This document shows positions 41,559 through 50,384 of a stretch of DNA of 64,000 bases, one piece after another. Both the position numbers and the translations under genes were made by a program. How positions within the stretch are numbered: position 1 is the stretch's first letter; every line of letters begins with the position of its first letter. This stretch comes from Arthrobacter_H rhombi (GTDB lineage: Bacteria; Actinomycetota; Actinomycetes; Actinomycetales; Micrococcaceae). The stretch covers positions 447,774-511,773 of the forward strand of contig NZ_BAAAIV010000012.1 in assembly GCF_039526245.1 (NCBI RefSeq), given 5' to 3'. Below the pieces are notes generated by a model. It saw only the letters and a program-made list of their open reading frames with translations, searched no databases and was not told where the DNA came from.

Positions 41559-42290
41559 GTGCGGGTAATCACGATCATTCCGACCTACAACGAGATCGAG
41601 TCGCTCCCCATCACCATCAAACGGTTGCGGGAGTCCGTCCCGGAGTCGGATGTCCTGGTGGTCGACGACAACAGCCCGGACGGCACCGGCGAGTTCGCCC
41701 GGAAGCTCGGCGAGTCGGATCCGCAGATCCATGTCCTGCACCGGGAGGGCAAGGCCGGTCTGGGCGCCGCCTATCTGGCCGGGTTCACGTGGGGTCTGGA
41801 ACGCGATTATGACGTGCTCGTGGAGCTCGACGCAGATGGTTCGCACCAGCCGGAGCAGCTTCCGCGGTTGCTGGAGGCGCTGACGGCACAGAACGCCGAC
41901 CTGGTCATCGGGTCCCGCTGGGTCCGTGGCGGTAGCGTCGTGAACTGGCCGGCCTACCGCAAGCTGATCTCGGTGGCGGGCAGCACCTACTCCCGGCTCA
42001 TGCTGGGCTTGGGCACCCGGGATATCACTGCCGGGTTCCGGGCCTTCCGGCGTGAAACCCTCGAAGCCCTGGATTTCAACTCCGTCGAGTCCGTGGGATA
42101 CGGCTTCCAGGTCGACATGACTTTCCGCGTCGCACTCATGGGCAAGAAGATCGTCGAGGTGCCGATCACCTTCGTCGAGCGGGAGCTCGGAGTCTCGAAG
42201 ATGAGCGGGAACATCGTGGTCGAGGCAATGCTCAATGTGACCCGCTGGGGCCTGCGCGCGCGTTGGAAGAAGCTCACCGGCAAGGCCTAG
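41559..42290 (+). CDS. Polyprenol monophosphomannose synthase (GT2, dolichol-phosphate-mannose synthase family)
   Basis: Transfers mannose from GDP-mannose to polyprenol phosphate on the inner face of the membrane, supplying the sugar for lipoglycans and protein O-mannosylation. 243 residues, catalytic domain only, without the Lnt or membrane anchor found in some Ppm1 proteins. Motifs: IIPTYNEIESL, VVDDNSPDGTGEFA, VELDADGSH (DxD-type metal site) and IGSRWVRGGSVVNW. GTG 41559 has AGAAGGG upstream; the in-frame extension upstream is intergenic. A 21-bp hairpin follows. Glucosyl donor use cannot be excluded. Confidence 0.9.
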   Translation: MRVITIIPTYNEIESLPITIKRLRESVPESDVLVVDDNSPDGTGEFARKLGESDPQIHVLHREGKAGLGAAYLAGFTWGLERDYDVLVELDADGSHQPEQLPRLLEALTAQNADLVIGSRWVRGGSVVNWPAYRKLISVAGSTYSRLMLGLGTRDITAGFRAFRRETLEALDFNSVESVGYGFQVDMTFRVALMGKKIVEVPITFVERELGVSKMSGNIVVEAMLNVTRWGLRARWKKLTGKA

Positions 42291-42314
42291 ATCCCCAAGC
42301 TTCCACCCAAACTG

Positions 42315-42360
42315 CGAAGAGCCGGGCTACGCACCGTATGGTGCGTAGCCCGGCTCTTCG
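42315..42360. terminator. Perfect 21-bp hairpin between convergent genes
   Basis: Arms 42315-42335 and 42340-42360 are exact complements (arm begins CGAAGAGCCGGGCTACGCAC) around a four-base loop GTAT. No U-tract. It lies between the mannosyltransferase and rbpA stops and should work both ways. Confidence 0.85.
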
Positions 42361-42381
42361 GACGTTAAGGGGTATGGAATC

Positions 42382-42729
42382 CTAGGCGGTGACCTTTTCG
42401 CCGCGTGCGGCACGGAGCTTGTCGAGCCGGTCCTTGAGGATCTGCTCGAGCTCGTCGACCGAACGGCGTTCCAGCAACATGTCCCAGTGGGTACGTACCG
42501 GCTTGTCGTTGGACGTGTCGGGCTTTTCGCCGTTGACGAGGAGCGCTTCCTTGCCGGTCTTGGAGACCCAGGTGGGAGGAATTTCTGCTTCAGTGGAGAA
42601 CATCACGAAAACCTGTTCCCCGTCGGCGCACTGGTACTCAACGCGCTGGCGCGGTGCTGGCTCCACGCCGGCTTCCGTCTCCATGCTCTGTGCGCCCAGG
42701 CGCATTCCGCGAAGACTGCGATCGCTCAT
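42382..42729 (-). CDS. rbpA: RNA polymerase-binding protein RbpA
   Basis: Actinobacterial RNA polymerase accessory protein that binds primary sigma factors and stabilises open complexes. 115 residues: N-terminal tail with SLRGMRLGAQSMETEAGVEP, a core domain (RVEYQCADGEQVFVMFSTEA ... IPPTWVSKTGKEALL) and the C-terminal sigma-interacting helix (RTHWDMLLERRSVDELEQIL). Upstream of ATG 42727-42729 lies a GGAGAA ribosome site and a SigR-type promoter at 42772-42797, as described for rbpA in Streptomyces. Confidence 0.97.
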   Translation of the reverse strand: MSDRSLRGMRLGAQSMETEAGVEPAPRQRVEYQCADGEQVFVMFSTEAEIPPTWVSKTGKEALLVNGEKPDTSNDKPVRTHWDMLLERRSVDELEQILKDRLDKLRAARGEKVTA

Positions 42730-42771
42730 GTTTTCTCCCTACTGCGTGCTGCTGCTGACGTCTATGTTAAG

Positions 42772-42797
42772 AACGCCGAAGTCCGGGTGAACATTCC
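42772..42797 (-). promoter_or_regulatory. SigR/SigH-type promoter of rbpA (GGAAT-N18-GTT)
   Basis: On the minus strand: -35 GGAAT (42793-42797), an 18-base spacer, and -10 GTT (42772-42774), an exact match to the thiol-stress sigma factor consensus. The transcription start would be roughly 35 bases before the rbpA ATG. Confidence 0.7.
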
Positions 42798-42837
42798 CCA
42801 GCCCATCGGCGGAAGTCTCAAAGTCACCAGTATACGC

Positions 42838-42853
42838 GTTCCCTTCGGGGAAC
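42838..42853. terminator. UUCG-tetraloop hairpin downstream of the SPFH gene
   Basis: GTTCCC-TTCG-GGGAAC, a 6-bp stem with a stable TTCG loop, 19 bases beyond the larger hairpin 42872-42907. It may back up termination of the SPFH transcript and insulate rbpA. Confidence 0.45.
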
Positions 42854-42871
42854 CCGTCGGTTGACCAGACA

Positions 42872-42907
42872 CAGCGGGGCGCGGAGGTGGCCCTCCGCGC
42901 CCCGCTG
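42872..42907 (-). terminator. 16-bp hairpin terminator of the SPFH/NfeD operon
   Basis: Arms 42872-42887 (CAGCGGGGCGCGGAGG) and 42892-42907 are exact complements around a four-base loop, 18 bases after the SPFH stop. No U-tract. Confidence 0.8.
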
Positions 42908-42925
42908 GATCCGAGATGGCTGCAG

Positions 42926-43882
42926 CTACGGCTGGCGTGGCTGTTCCGGCGACTGTGGCCGCGTCGCGGTGGCGTCTGCCGAAGGCGAAGCCTTCTGGCT
43001 GTCGTCTCCGTCAGTGAAGTTGCCCAAGGCGCCTCCGATGCCCTTGAGTGCCTCACCGACCTCGCTGGGGATGATCCACAGCTTGTTCGAGCTGCCCTGC
43101 GCCAACTTCGGCAGGGTCTGCAGGTACTGGTAGGCCAGCAACTTCTGGTCCGGGTTTCCGGCGTGGATGGCGTCGAAGACCTTCTCGATGGCCTGGGCCT
43201 CGCCGTCGGCGCGGAGGATCGCTGCCTTCGCATCACCTTCGGCGGCCAGGATGGCGGCCTGCCGCTGTCCCTCAGCCGTCAGGATCTGGGACTGCTTGGT
43301 GCCCTCGGCCGTCAGGATCGCCGCACGGCGATCACGTTCGGCGCGCATCTGCTTCTCCATGGAGTCCTGGATGGACAGGGGCGGATCGATGGCCTTGAGC
43401 TCAACGCGGGAGACACGGATGCCCCACTTGCCCGTGGCCTCATCGAGGACTCCACGCAGCTGGCCATTGATCTGGTCGCGGCTGGTCAGGGCCTCTTCGA
43501 GGTTCAACCCGCCGACGACGTTACGCAAGGTGGTGGTCGTCAGCTGCTCGACCGCCTGGATGTAGTTGGCGATCTCGTAGGTGGCGGCTCGGGGTTCGGT
43601 GATCTGGAAGTAGACAACCGTATCGATCGAGACCACCAGGTTGTCCTCGGTGATCACGGGCTGCGGGGGGAAGCTGACGACGTTCTCGCGCAGATCCAGC
43701 AGCGGCAGCAACCGGTCAACGAAGGGGATCAGCAGAGTCAAGCCAGGACCGAGGGTGCGCTGGTACTTTCCCAACCGCTCGACGATGCCTGCCCGTGCTT
43801 GCGGTACGATGCGTACGGAGCGCAACAGCACGATGATCACGAAGACCGCGAGTACTGCCAGGACTATGCCTAGGCCTGTCAT
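42926..43882 (-). CDS. SPFH/Band 7 (stomatin-like, QmcA-type) membrane protein
   Basis: 318 residues with an N-terminal membrane anchor (GIVLAVLAVFVIIVLL), an SPFH domain (about 30-190, PQARAGIVERLGKYQRTLGPG and VVYFQITEPRAATYEI) and an Ala/Glu-rich coiled-coil region with repeats of the type AILTAEGxxQ (about 215-270). Such proteins form oligomeric membrane microdomain scaffolds. ATG 43880-43882. It is 87 bp downstream of an NfeD gene in the same direction, the classic pairing. Confidence 0.94.
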   Translation of the reverse strand: MTGLGIVLAVLAVFVIIVLLRSVRIVPQARAGIVERLGKYQRTLGPGLTLLIPFVDRLLPLLDLRENVVSFPPQPVITEDNLVVSIDTVVYFQITEPRAATYEIANYIQAVEQLTTTTLRNVVGGLNLEEALTSRDQINGQLRGVLDEATGKWGIRVSRVELKAIDPPLSIQDSMEKQMRAERDRRAAILTAEGTKQSQILTAEGQRQAAILAAEGDAKAAILRADGEAQAIEKVFDAIHAGNPDQKLLAYQYLQTLPKLAQGSSNKLWIIPSEVGEALKGIGGALGNFTDGDDSQKASPSADATATRPQSPEQPRQP

Positions 43883-43969
43883 AAGTGGTTCCCCTATTCT
43901 GTGTGGCCCCGGAGGGGCTGGTGGCGGAACCCAGGCCGTGTCACCACGGCGCTGGATCCGTCGGAGTAT

Positions 43970-44434
43970 CTAGTGGCCGTGCGCCTGGGCACGGGTGGTG
44001 ATGAATGCGGTGGCACCATCGATGCGGACGACTGTGCCATACATGCCCGGAGCCAGCGCGGTTTCGTCCTCGCTGCGCACACTCCAGGTTTCGCCGCCGA
44101 TCTTTGCCCGGCCACCCATTTTCGTGGTGGGCTCCAAGACCAGCGCATCCTGACCGACCAGGCGGTCGACGTTGGTGAGCCGATCTGCTGGCCCCTTGTG
44201 GAGTTGTCGGAGCGCGATCGGCCGTACGAAGAAGATCATGGCCAGTGACAAGAGGCAGAAGACCAAGGCCTGGAGCCAGAAGTCGCCGCCTGCCAAGGCG
44301 ACGAAGACGCCACCCAGCGCACCGACGCTGAGCATGATGAAGTACAGGTCCAGTGACATCATCTCGATGATCGCCAGTATCAGGAACAACGCCAGCCAGA
44401 AGACCCAGGCGTTGGAGAGGACCCATTCGAACAT
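43970..44434 (-). CDS. NfeD family membrane protein
   Basis: 154 residues: membrane segments (VFWLALFLILAIIEMMSLDLYF, then FVALAGGDFWLQALVFCLLSL) and a C-terminal OB fold (about 85-150, VGQDALVLEPTTKMGGRAKI). NfeD proteins work with SPFH/stomatin partners; the SPFH gene is next in the operon. The start ATG 44432-44434 (MFEWVLSNAWVFWLAL) puts the membrane segment at the N-terminus; a GTG/ATG 27 codons upstream would add a hydrophilic, unsupported extension. Confidence 0.88.
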   Translation of the reverse strand: MFEWVLSNAWVFWLALFLILAIIEMMSLDLYFIMLSVGALGGVFVALAGGDFWLQALVFCLLSLAMIFFVRPIALRQLHKGPADRLTNVDRLVGQDALVLEPTTKMGGRAKIGGETWSVRSEDETALAPGMYGTVVRIDGATAFITTRAQAHGH

Positions 44435-44560
44435 ATCGGCACCCGCATCAACTTCGGGAGGGCACCTTTCGCCCTCGGTCCTTCCATCTTGCCCGATGGG
44501 GCACCTCGAGATCATCAGCCTTGGGAGGTATGTTCGAGCCGACGGGCGGTCCGGGTGGTG

Positions 44561-45421
44561 TCAGCGACGAAGAAACACCTGGATCCGGAAGGCCGCTGTC
44601 ACCACTGGGGGCACTGGGTGGACCGTCAGGAGCTCCCGTATCGCTGCCGCGTCACGATGGTGTCCTGCCGGTCCCATGAGCGCTAGCCGCACCGCGTCAT
44701 CATCATCCAAAAGATGAAGCGGGGTCCTGACTTCCCGGGTGCGCAGGTACTCGAAATCGTCGCCGAGGGCGTCGGCGACCGCTTCCTCCTTGCCGGCTCC
44801 GATGGAGAGCAAGCCCAACGACTCCGCGGCTTCGCCCAGATGCTCCGGCAGGGGAGTGGCCACCAGGGCGTGGCCACCGGGAGCCAGTACGCGGGCGAAC
44901 TCCCCTCCATTGCGGGGAGCGAAGACGTCCAACAGCAGATCCACCCCGCCGTCGGCCACCGGCAGTCGTCGCCAGAGATCCCAGACCAGTGCCTGGGTGC
45001 GCGGCAGCTTCGCCGCCCTGCGCATCGCGTGGCGCGAAATGTCCAGCGCCAGCGCCAGCGGGCGACTCCCGGTCGCCGCGTCGAAAGCCCCGGCCACCGC
45101 ATCCAGGTAGTAGCCCGTTCCCGCACCGGCATCGAGGATCCGCGGGAGTGCCCCTTGGTGGACAGACACCGCCTCCTCGGCCAGCGCCCGCGCCAGGGGG
45201 GCGTAGTGTCCGGCAGCCTGGAACTGCGCCCGGGCTTCCACCATGGCTGAGGTGTCCTCCCGGAAGGAGGTCCCGCGTCCGGTCAGGAGGTTGAAGTAGC
45301 CCTGCTTGGCCGCGTCGAAACGATGTCCCCCGGGGCACGTCAGCGCCGCAGTGGGCTGCCGGATGGCCGTGAGGGGTTCGGTGCACACCGGGCAACTCAG
45401 GTCGATGGAATCATCGGTCAC
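44561..45421 (-). CDS. rlmA: 23S rRNA (guanine-N1) methyltransferase, RlmA family
   Basis: 286-residue SAM methyltransferase. An N-terminal zinc site (CPVCTEPLTA ... CPGGH) precedes the family signature FDAAKQGYFNLL, then motif I LDAGAGTGYYLDAV and LLLDVFAPRNGGEFARVL. RlmA-I modifies G745 and RlmA-II G748; sequence inspection does not separate them. The GTG start at 45419-45421 follows AAGGAA; further upstream the frame crosses the divergent S9 peptidase gene. Only 40 bp separate the two divergent start codons. Confidence 0.9.
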   Translation of the reverse strand: MTDDSIDLSCPVCTEPLTAIRQPTAALTCPGGHRFDAAKQGYFNLLTGRGTSFREDTSAMVEARAQFQAAGHYAPLARALAEEAVSVHQGALPRILDAGAGTGYYLDAVAGAFDAATGSRPLALALDISRHAMRRAAKLPRTQALVWDLWRRLPVADGGVDLLLDVFAPRNGGEFARVLAPGGHALVATPLPEHLGEAAESLGLLSIGAGKEEAVADALGDDFEYLRTREVRTPLHLLDDDDAVRLALMGPAGHHRDAAAIRELLTVHPVPPVVTAAFRIQVFLRR

Positions 45422-45449
45422 GACTATTTCCTTCAATAAGTCTTTCAGA

Positions 45450-45455
45450 TACGCT
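45450..45455 (+). promoter_or_regulatory. -10 element of a leaderless promoter for the S9 peptidase
   Basis: TACGCT with six bases to GTG 45462, inside the 40-bp divergent region shared with rlmA. Confidence 0.45.
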
Positions 45456-45461
45456 CGCTGT

Positions 45462-47561
45462 GTGAAACCAGACCAGCTTGAGCTCCTGACCACTGTATCC
45501 GCACCGACGTTGAGCCCCGACGGCCGCGTGGCCGTCTTCGCAGCCAGCCACCCCAGTTTCGACGCGGACTCCGGCGTGGGCCAGTTGTGGTCGCTCGATC
45601 TGACCGTCGACGGCGCGGAGGCGCAAAACCCACGTCGGCTGACGCGGGGGAGCGGTGACACCGCACCCCGGTTCTCACCCGACGGCCGGGTCCTGGCCTT
45701 CCTGCGCCCCAATGCCAAGGGCCGGATGCAGCTGGCCGTCGTCGACGCCCGGGGCGGCGAACCGCGACTGGTCACCGACCGCCATCTGGGCGTCAGCGGC
45801 TTCACGTTCTCGCCCGACTCGAGCCGGGTGGCCTTCACCAGCAGGACCCCTGCCGATGGACGCTACGGAACCGTGGAAGGTATCGACGCTGGAGCGGAGG
45901 ACCCCCGGCGCATCACCGGCTTCCAGTACCGCTTCAACGGACTGGGTTTCGGCAACGACAAGCGCTCCGGCATCCACCTGCTCGAGCTCCCTGACCTGGA
46001 CGCCGAACCGTTCGTCAAGCCGGTCGGCCGAGCCGCCCGGGGTGCGGGCGACGATGGCGGCACGGCCAGCGGGGAGTTCCCGCCGGCCCGTCTCATCACC
46101 CCACCGGACTACGACTGCTCGAGCCCCGAGTTCGGCCCCGACGGGTCCCATGTCTACTTCACCGCCGCCTTGCATGAGGGAGCCGACCGGGATTTGCGCT
46201 CGATGATCCACCGGGTCCCGGTGGCCGGGCTGGATACGTCAGAAGAAGGCCAGCCGGAGCCCGAACTGGTCGCCGGCTCGGCCACCGGGGATACCTCCTA
46301 CGATGGCGCGCGCTTCAGCCGTGACGGAGCTTCGCTGTTCCTGCTGGGCAGCGAGGTGGGGGAGTCCGGTATAGATTTCGTGGCGCGCAACGCCTCCGTC
46401 CATGTGCTCGCCTCCGAGGACATCGGCACGGGCCAACCGCGCCGGCTGACCGATCCGGACACCGTGGACTACACCGAGTCCGGATCACTGTTCCGCTTCG
46501 GGAGCGGGCGCATCGCCGCCCTGGCACGCGTGCGCGGTTCGGCCGAGGTGCACGTCGTCTCGGCCGATGGGCAGACCGAGGTGCTGGTCTCCGGCCACCA
46601 GCAGGTGGAGGGAGTCGCCGAGGAGGGCGGCGCCGTCGTGCTCTCCTACACCGATCCCACCACCCCCGGCGAGATCGGGGTTCCGGACTCCGGCGGGGTG
46701 CGCCGGCTCACCGATTTCGCCGCGCCGCTGCGCGAGGCCACCCGGATCATCGAACCACGCGAGCTCGAGCTCGACTCGGCCGACGGGTATCCGGTGCACG
46801 GTTGGATGTTCCTGCCCGACGGCCCCGGCCCGCACCCGGTCCTGCTGAACATCCACGGTGGACCCTACGCCCAATATGGCTGGGGCTATTTCGACGAGGC
46901 GCAGGTCTATGCCCGCGCCGGCTACGCGGTGTTGCAGTGCAATCCGCGCGGCAGCGCCAGCTACGGCAGGGCGCATGGGTTGGCCATCAAGGAGGCCATG
47001 GGCACTGTGGACCTGCAGGACGTGCTGGCCTTCCTCGACGGGGCGGTAGCTGCCGAAACCGCGCTGGACGGGGACCGGGTGGGCGTGATGGGTGGCTCCT
47101 ACGGCGGCTACCTGACGGCCTGGACAATCGCCCACGACCACCGGTTCGCCGCGGCCATCGTCGAGCGTGGCTACCTGGATCCGCTCTCGTTCGTGGGCAC
47201 CAGCGACATCGGGTGGTTCTTCAGCGAGGAATACACCGGCCGTGATGTCGCCGCCACACTCGAGCAGAGTCCGATGGCCAAGGCCTCCCAGGTGCGCACC
47301 CCGACACTGGTGCTGCACTCGGAGGAGGACTACCGCTGCCCGCTGGAGCAGGCCCAGCGCTACTACGTGGAGCTGCTGCGCCACGGGGTCGAGGCGGAGT
47401 TCCTCCTGTTCCCGGGCGAAAACCATGAGCTCTCCCGCGGTGGCACCCCCTGGCACCGGCGTCAGCGGTTCGAGGCGATCCTCCAGTGGTGGTCACGCCA
47501 CCTTCCCGTGCACCCCGGGACCGGGAACGACGACGATGCCCCGGTGGTTGCCTCGGCTTAG
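45462..47561 (+). CDS. S9-family prolyl oligopeptidase / acylaminoacyl peptidase
   Basis: Cytoplasmic serine peptidase of 699 residues. The N-terminal ~430 residues form a beta-propeller (repeats such as PTLSPDGRVAVFAASHP and PRFSPDGRVLAFLRP). The C-terminal alpha/beta-hydrolase domain carries the nucleophile in GVMGGSYGGYLTAW, an oxyanion-region HGGPYAQYGW, Asp in HSEEDYRCPLEQAQ and His in GENHELSRGG. No signal peptide. GTG 45462 is chosen because it aligns with the propeller start and has a leaderless promoter. It converges on def with overlapping stop codons. Confidence 0.93.
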   Translation: MKPDQLELLTTVSAPTLSPDGRVAVFAASHPSFDADSGVGQLWSLDLTVDGAEAQNPRRLTRGSGDTAPRFSPDGRVLAFLRPNAKGRMQLAVVDARGGEPRLVTDRHLGVSGFTFSPDSSRVAFTSRTPADGRYGTVEGIDAGAEDPRRITGFQYRFNGLGFGNDKRSGIHLLELPDLDAEPFVKPVGRAARGAGDDGGTASGEFPPARLITPPDYDCSSPEFGPDGSHVYFTAALHEGADRDLRSMIHRVPVAGLDTSEEGQPEPELVAGSATGDTSYDGARFSRDGASLFLLGSEVGESGIDFVARNASVHVLASEDIGTGQPRRLTDPDTVDYTESGSLFRFGSGRIAALARVRGSAEVHVVSADGQTEVLVSGHQQVEGVAEEGGAVVLSYTDPTTPGEIGVPDSGGVRRLTDFAAPLREATRIIEPRELELDSADGYPVHGWMFLPDGPGPHPVLLNIHGGPYAQYGWGYFDEAQVYARAGYAVLQCNPRGSASYGRAHGLAIKEAMGTVDLQDVLAFLDGAVAAETALDGDRVGVMGGSYGGYLTAWTIAHDHRFAAAIVERGYLDPLSFVGTSDIGWFFSEEYTGRDVAATLEQSPMAKASQVRTPTLVLHSEEDYRCPLEQAQRYYVELLRHGVEAEFLLFPGENHELSRGGTPWHRRQRFEAILQWWSRHLPVHPGTGNDDDAPVVASA

Positions 47562-48244
47562 AACCCGAGCCCTGCGCGGGCGGCCTCGATGTCCGGGGCC
47601 GCCCAGCGTCCGGCGTGCTCGGTACTGGAGGCCAGGCTGCGGGTGATGGCCCGGTCGATGTAGACCGTGCCGTGCAGGTGGTCGGTTTCGTGGGCGAAGA
47701 TCCGGGCCTGCCAACCGGAGAACGGTCCGTCGATGGTCTCGCCGTGTTCGGTTGTGTACCGGGCGCGGATGTCAGCCGGGCGTTCCACCACTGCCTGGTA
47801 GCCGGTGAAGGACAGGCACCCCTCGTAGAATGCCGCGGTTCGTTCCCCGTGTGCCGTGTAGGAGGGGTTGATCGCTGCGAAATAGTCCAGGGGAGCCCGT
47901 TCGCGGATTGCTGCGGTGTCGGCTGCCAGCTCGAACCGGTCCTCCAGCACGGCCATGCGCAACGGCAACCCGATCTGGGGTGCGGCCAGGCCCACGCCCG
48001 GGGCTGCGTGCATGGTCGCCCGCATGACCTGCAGCACGCGCTCCAGCAAGGCATCGGGAAGTTCGCCCGCGTACTCCGGGGTCCCGGCCCGCAGCACGGG
48101 ATGGCCCAGCTGGACGATGGGCGGCAGGGTCGCGGCCACGGGCACACCGTCGTCGTCCCAGTGGACCGTGGCGACCATCGTCTCCACGAGATCGAGCACT
48201 GCGGCGGGGGAGAGGCCCCCGTGCGTCGGGTGAATCGATGTCAC
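47558..48244 (-). CDS. def: Peptide deformylase
   Basis: Removes the formyl group from nascent proteins. 228 residues, with an N-terminal extension of ~40 residues. All three signatures are present: motif 1 GVGLAAPQIG, motif 2 EGCLSF (metal Cys) and motif 3 HETDHLHG (HExxH). The GTG start overlaps the zapE-like stop (GTGA), so translation is coupled. No fmt or priA gene is adjacent, so this may be one of two deformylases in the genome. Confidence 0.94.
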   Translation of the reverse strand: MTSIHPTHGGLSPAAVLDLVETMVATVHWDDDGVPVAATLPPIVQLGHPVLRAGTPEYAGELPDALLERVLQVMRATMHAAPGVGLAAPQIGLPLRMAVLEDRFELAADTAAIRERAPLDYFAAINPSYTAHGERTAAFYEGCLSFTGYQAVVERPADIRARYTTEHGETIDGPFSGWQARIFAHETDHLHGTVYIDRAITRSLASSTEHAGRWAAPDIEAARAGLGF

Positions 48245-49395
48245 GCTATTTCCTGTCCGTTCTGTCCGGTGCTGCCGACGGTCTCCCGGCCCAGGTCAGG
48301 ATCGATGCCCGGGCCGACGCCCCAGGGGTGCAGTGCCGATAGCCGGCTGGCCAGGCGGGCGGCGTCCACCGGGTGTCCAGCGGCCGCCGTGGGATCCGGT
48401 GTGGCCATGCAGATGAGGTCGGTGCGGATGTCCCGGTCATAGAGCACGTCGATGAGGTTCGCCAACCGCTTCCAGGCGCTGGGTCCTGCCCGGTCAGGCG
48501 CCGGGATCCCATCGATGACGACGTGGTCGAATTCCCCGGCCAGGTACAAGTAGTCGGAGGCGGCGGTGGGGCCGTCGCAAATGGCCCGGAAATCGAGCCA
48601 TACCTGACCGGCAGAGGCCCGTAGCGCCGGGAACTCGTGGGTTGTCGGTATGATGTGGGTTTGTTCCTGCGCTGCGGGAATCGTGAGGCCGGCAGCGCGC
48701 AGTTGTTGGGCCGAACCGGGGACCATGACGTGGCCCGAGGCGTATCCCGTACCGCCGGTGGGGTCAGAGGTCAGGGTGCGGTAGTCGGTGCCGCCGTCGA
48801 GCAGGGTGACTGCCATCCCGGTTTTGATCAGGTCGATCGTCGACTCGAAGAGGTGATGGAAGTACTCGCTGGGCAACAATTCGTCAGGGGCGTAGTTCGA
48901 CGTGGAAATCAGCAGGATCCGGCGTTCGAAGATCGCCTGCAGGGTGCGCGCGAAGAACATCGCGTCCCCTGGATCGTGCACGTGCAGTTCGTCGAAGCAG
49001 ACCACCCGGGTGTCGCCGAGCAGCTCGTCCAGGGCCCGGTCGATGGGCGGCGTTCCATCGGATTCCTGGGCCACCGCTGCGTGGGTCCGGGCGTGCAGTT
49101 CGCGGAAGAAGTCGTGGAAGTGCAGGCGACGCTTGCGTTCGGTCTGCAGGGCGGAGTGGAGCAGATCGAGCAGCCACGACTTGCCGCGTCCGGGTGGGCC
49201 GTAGACGTACTGGTGGCCTGGGGACTCGGCCGGCCGGCGGGACAGCGCATCGGAGGCCGCCACGGCCAGGTCCTGCATCAGCTCCAGTTGTTCTGCATCG
49301 GGCTCCAGACCACGTTCGGCCGCGGCCGCCAGCATGCGATCAAGGATTTTGCGTCGTGAATTCCGGGCACCAAAGGACAAGGATGATCGGCTCAC
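48241..49395 (-). CDS. zapE: ZapE/AFG1-like P-loop ATPase
   Basis: 384 residues. Walker A GPPGRGKSWLLDLLHSAL (about residue 70), Walker B VVCFDELHVHDPGDAM and sensor region LISTSNYAPDELLPSEYFHH are characteristic of AFG1/ZapE ATPases. In Escherichia coli ZapE affects the Z ring; in mitochondria AFG1 handles membrane proteins, so the role here is open. GTG start at 49393-49395. Its end overlaps the def start. Confidence 0.9.
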   Translation of the reverse strand: MSRSSLSFGARNSRRKILDRMLAAAAERGLEPDAEQLELMQDLAVAASDALSRRPAESPGHQYVYGPPGRGKSWLLDLLHSALQTERKRRLHFHDFFRELHARTHAAVAQESDGTPPIDRALDELLGDTRVVCFDELHVHDPGDAMFFARTLQAIFERRILLISTSNYAPDELLPSEYFHHLFESTIDLIKTGMAVTLLDGGTDYRTLTSDPTGGTGYASGHVMVPGSAQQLRAAGLTIPAAQEQTHIIPTTHEFPALRASAGQVWLDFRAICDGPTAASDYLYLAGEFDHVVIDGIPAPDRAGPSAWKRLANLIDVLYDRDIRTDLICMATPDPTAAAGHPVDAARLASRLSALHPWGVGPGIDPDLGRETVGSTGQNGQEIA

Positions 49396-49461
49396 CGGCC
49401 ATCCATCCCTACGCGGACACTCCGCCGGGAGCCCCCGCCGCCGCCGGAATCCGAACGCAGG

Positions 49462-49626
49462 TTACGCATCGGGCAGTGCGGTGCCGTCATTGGCGACGGG
49501 CTGGTTGTTCCGGGCGTCCCGGATTCCCAGACGGACCGCGGATCGGACGGTAGTGTGCAAAAGGTAGAAGAAAACGATGAGCCCCAGCAGGCTGAGGATC
49601 AGGGAATTCACGGCGGTAGCGTCCAT
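49462..49626 (-). CDS. Small single-pass membrane protein
   Basis: 54 residues from ATG 49624-49626 with one membrane helix (SLILSLLGLIVFFYLLHTTV) and a short hydrophilic tail. A longer frame begins 32 codons upstream but has no start signal support. It precedes the zapE-def pair on the same strand by 66 bp. Function unknown. Short enough that it could be spurious, but the helix and codon use look genuine. Confidence 0.55.
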   Translation of the reverse strand: MDATAVNSLILSLLGLIVFFYLLHTTVRSAVRLGIRDARNNQPVANDGTALPDA

Positions 49627-49679
49627 GAGGGGCAGTCTAGTCGGTACACGCCGACACGAGATGACGGAAGGGGGTCGCC

Positions 49680-50234
49680 ATGGAAGCCAGTGAAGCCGTC
49701 CGGCTGGGCATTGACGCCGCACGGGTGGGGCTAGCCGCTGGGGAGACGCAGGCCGTAGTTGTCCGGGAAGCAGGCTGCGACGACATTCGGGCCATCATGG
49801 ATCTCAATACCCGTGCCAAACGCCCCAGGGGCACACAGGCGTCCTACCTTGACGTGGTGGAGGATGGGCAACGTCTGCTCGTCGTGGCCTGTAGCGGAAC
49901 CGAGGTGGTCGGCTGGGCCAAGACGCATTGGTGGGGGCACGCCGATGGCCCGGCTCCTGCAGGTCACTATCTGGGTGGTGTCACTGTTGATCCGGACTGG
50001 AGGCGGCGGGGGATCGGGACCATGCTGACCACGTTTCGACTTGGATGGATCTGGGAACGAGCCGTGGAGGCTTGGTACGTCGTCAACGTTACGAACGTGG
50101 CATCCATGGCGATGCACCAGGAGTTTGGCTTCACCGAGATTTCCAGGGCCACGGCGTTCCATACGACGACCTTCGAGGGTGGGAACGGCCTATTAATGCA
50201 CGCGCATCGACCCATCGGTTATCCCAATCAGTAA
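49680..50234 (+). CDS. GNAT-family N-acetyltransferase
   Basis: 184 residues. The acetyl-CoA binding motif A reads LGGVTVDPDWRRRGIGTMLT (R-R-x-G-I-G), and the C-terminal strand NVTNVASMAMHQEFGFTEIS is the typical motif B region. ATG 49680. It stands alone between a divergent small membrane gene and a hypothetical gene. The substrate could be an amine drug, a protein N-terminus or a metabolite; nothing here decides. Confidence 0.88.
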   Translation: MEASEAVRLGIDAARVGLAAGETQAVVVREAGCDDIRAIMDLNTRAKRPRGTQASYLDVVEDGQRLLVVACSGTEVVGWAKTHWWGHADGPAPAGHYLGGVTVDPDWRRRGIGTMLTTFRLGWIWERAVEAWYVVNVTNVASMAMHQEFGFTEISRATAFHTTTFEGGNGLLMHAHRPIGYPNQ

Positions 50235-50384
50235 AATTCCTGGGGGAGTCGCCACAACCTTGCGGCGATAGACGACCGCCCCGCAGGATGCCGGTCCGTT
50301 CAAGCAGGATCGAAGCAGCCCCCGAGTGGATCCCGGCATTAGGCTAAGGACAATTAGCAGCTGCTACCGTCCCCAGGAGTGCCC

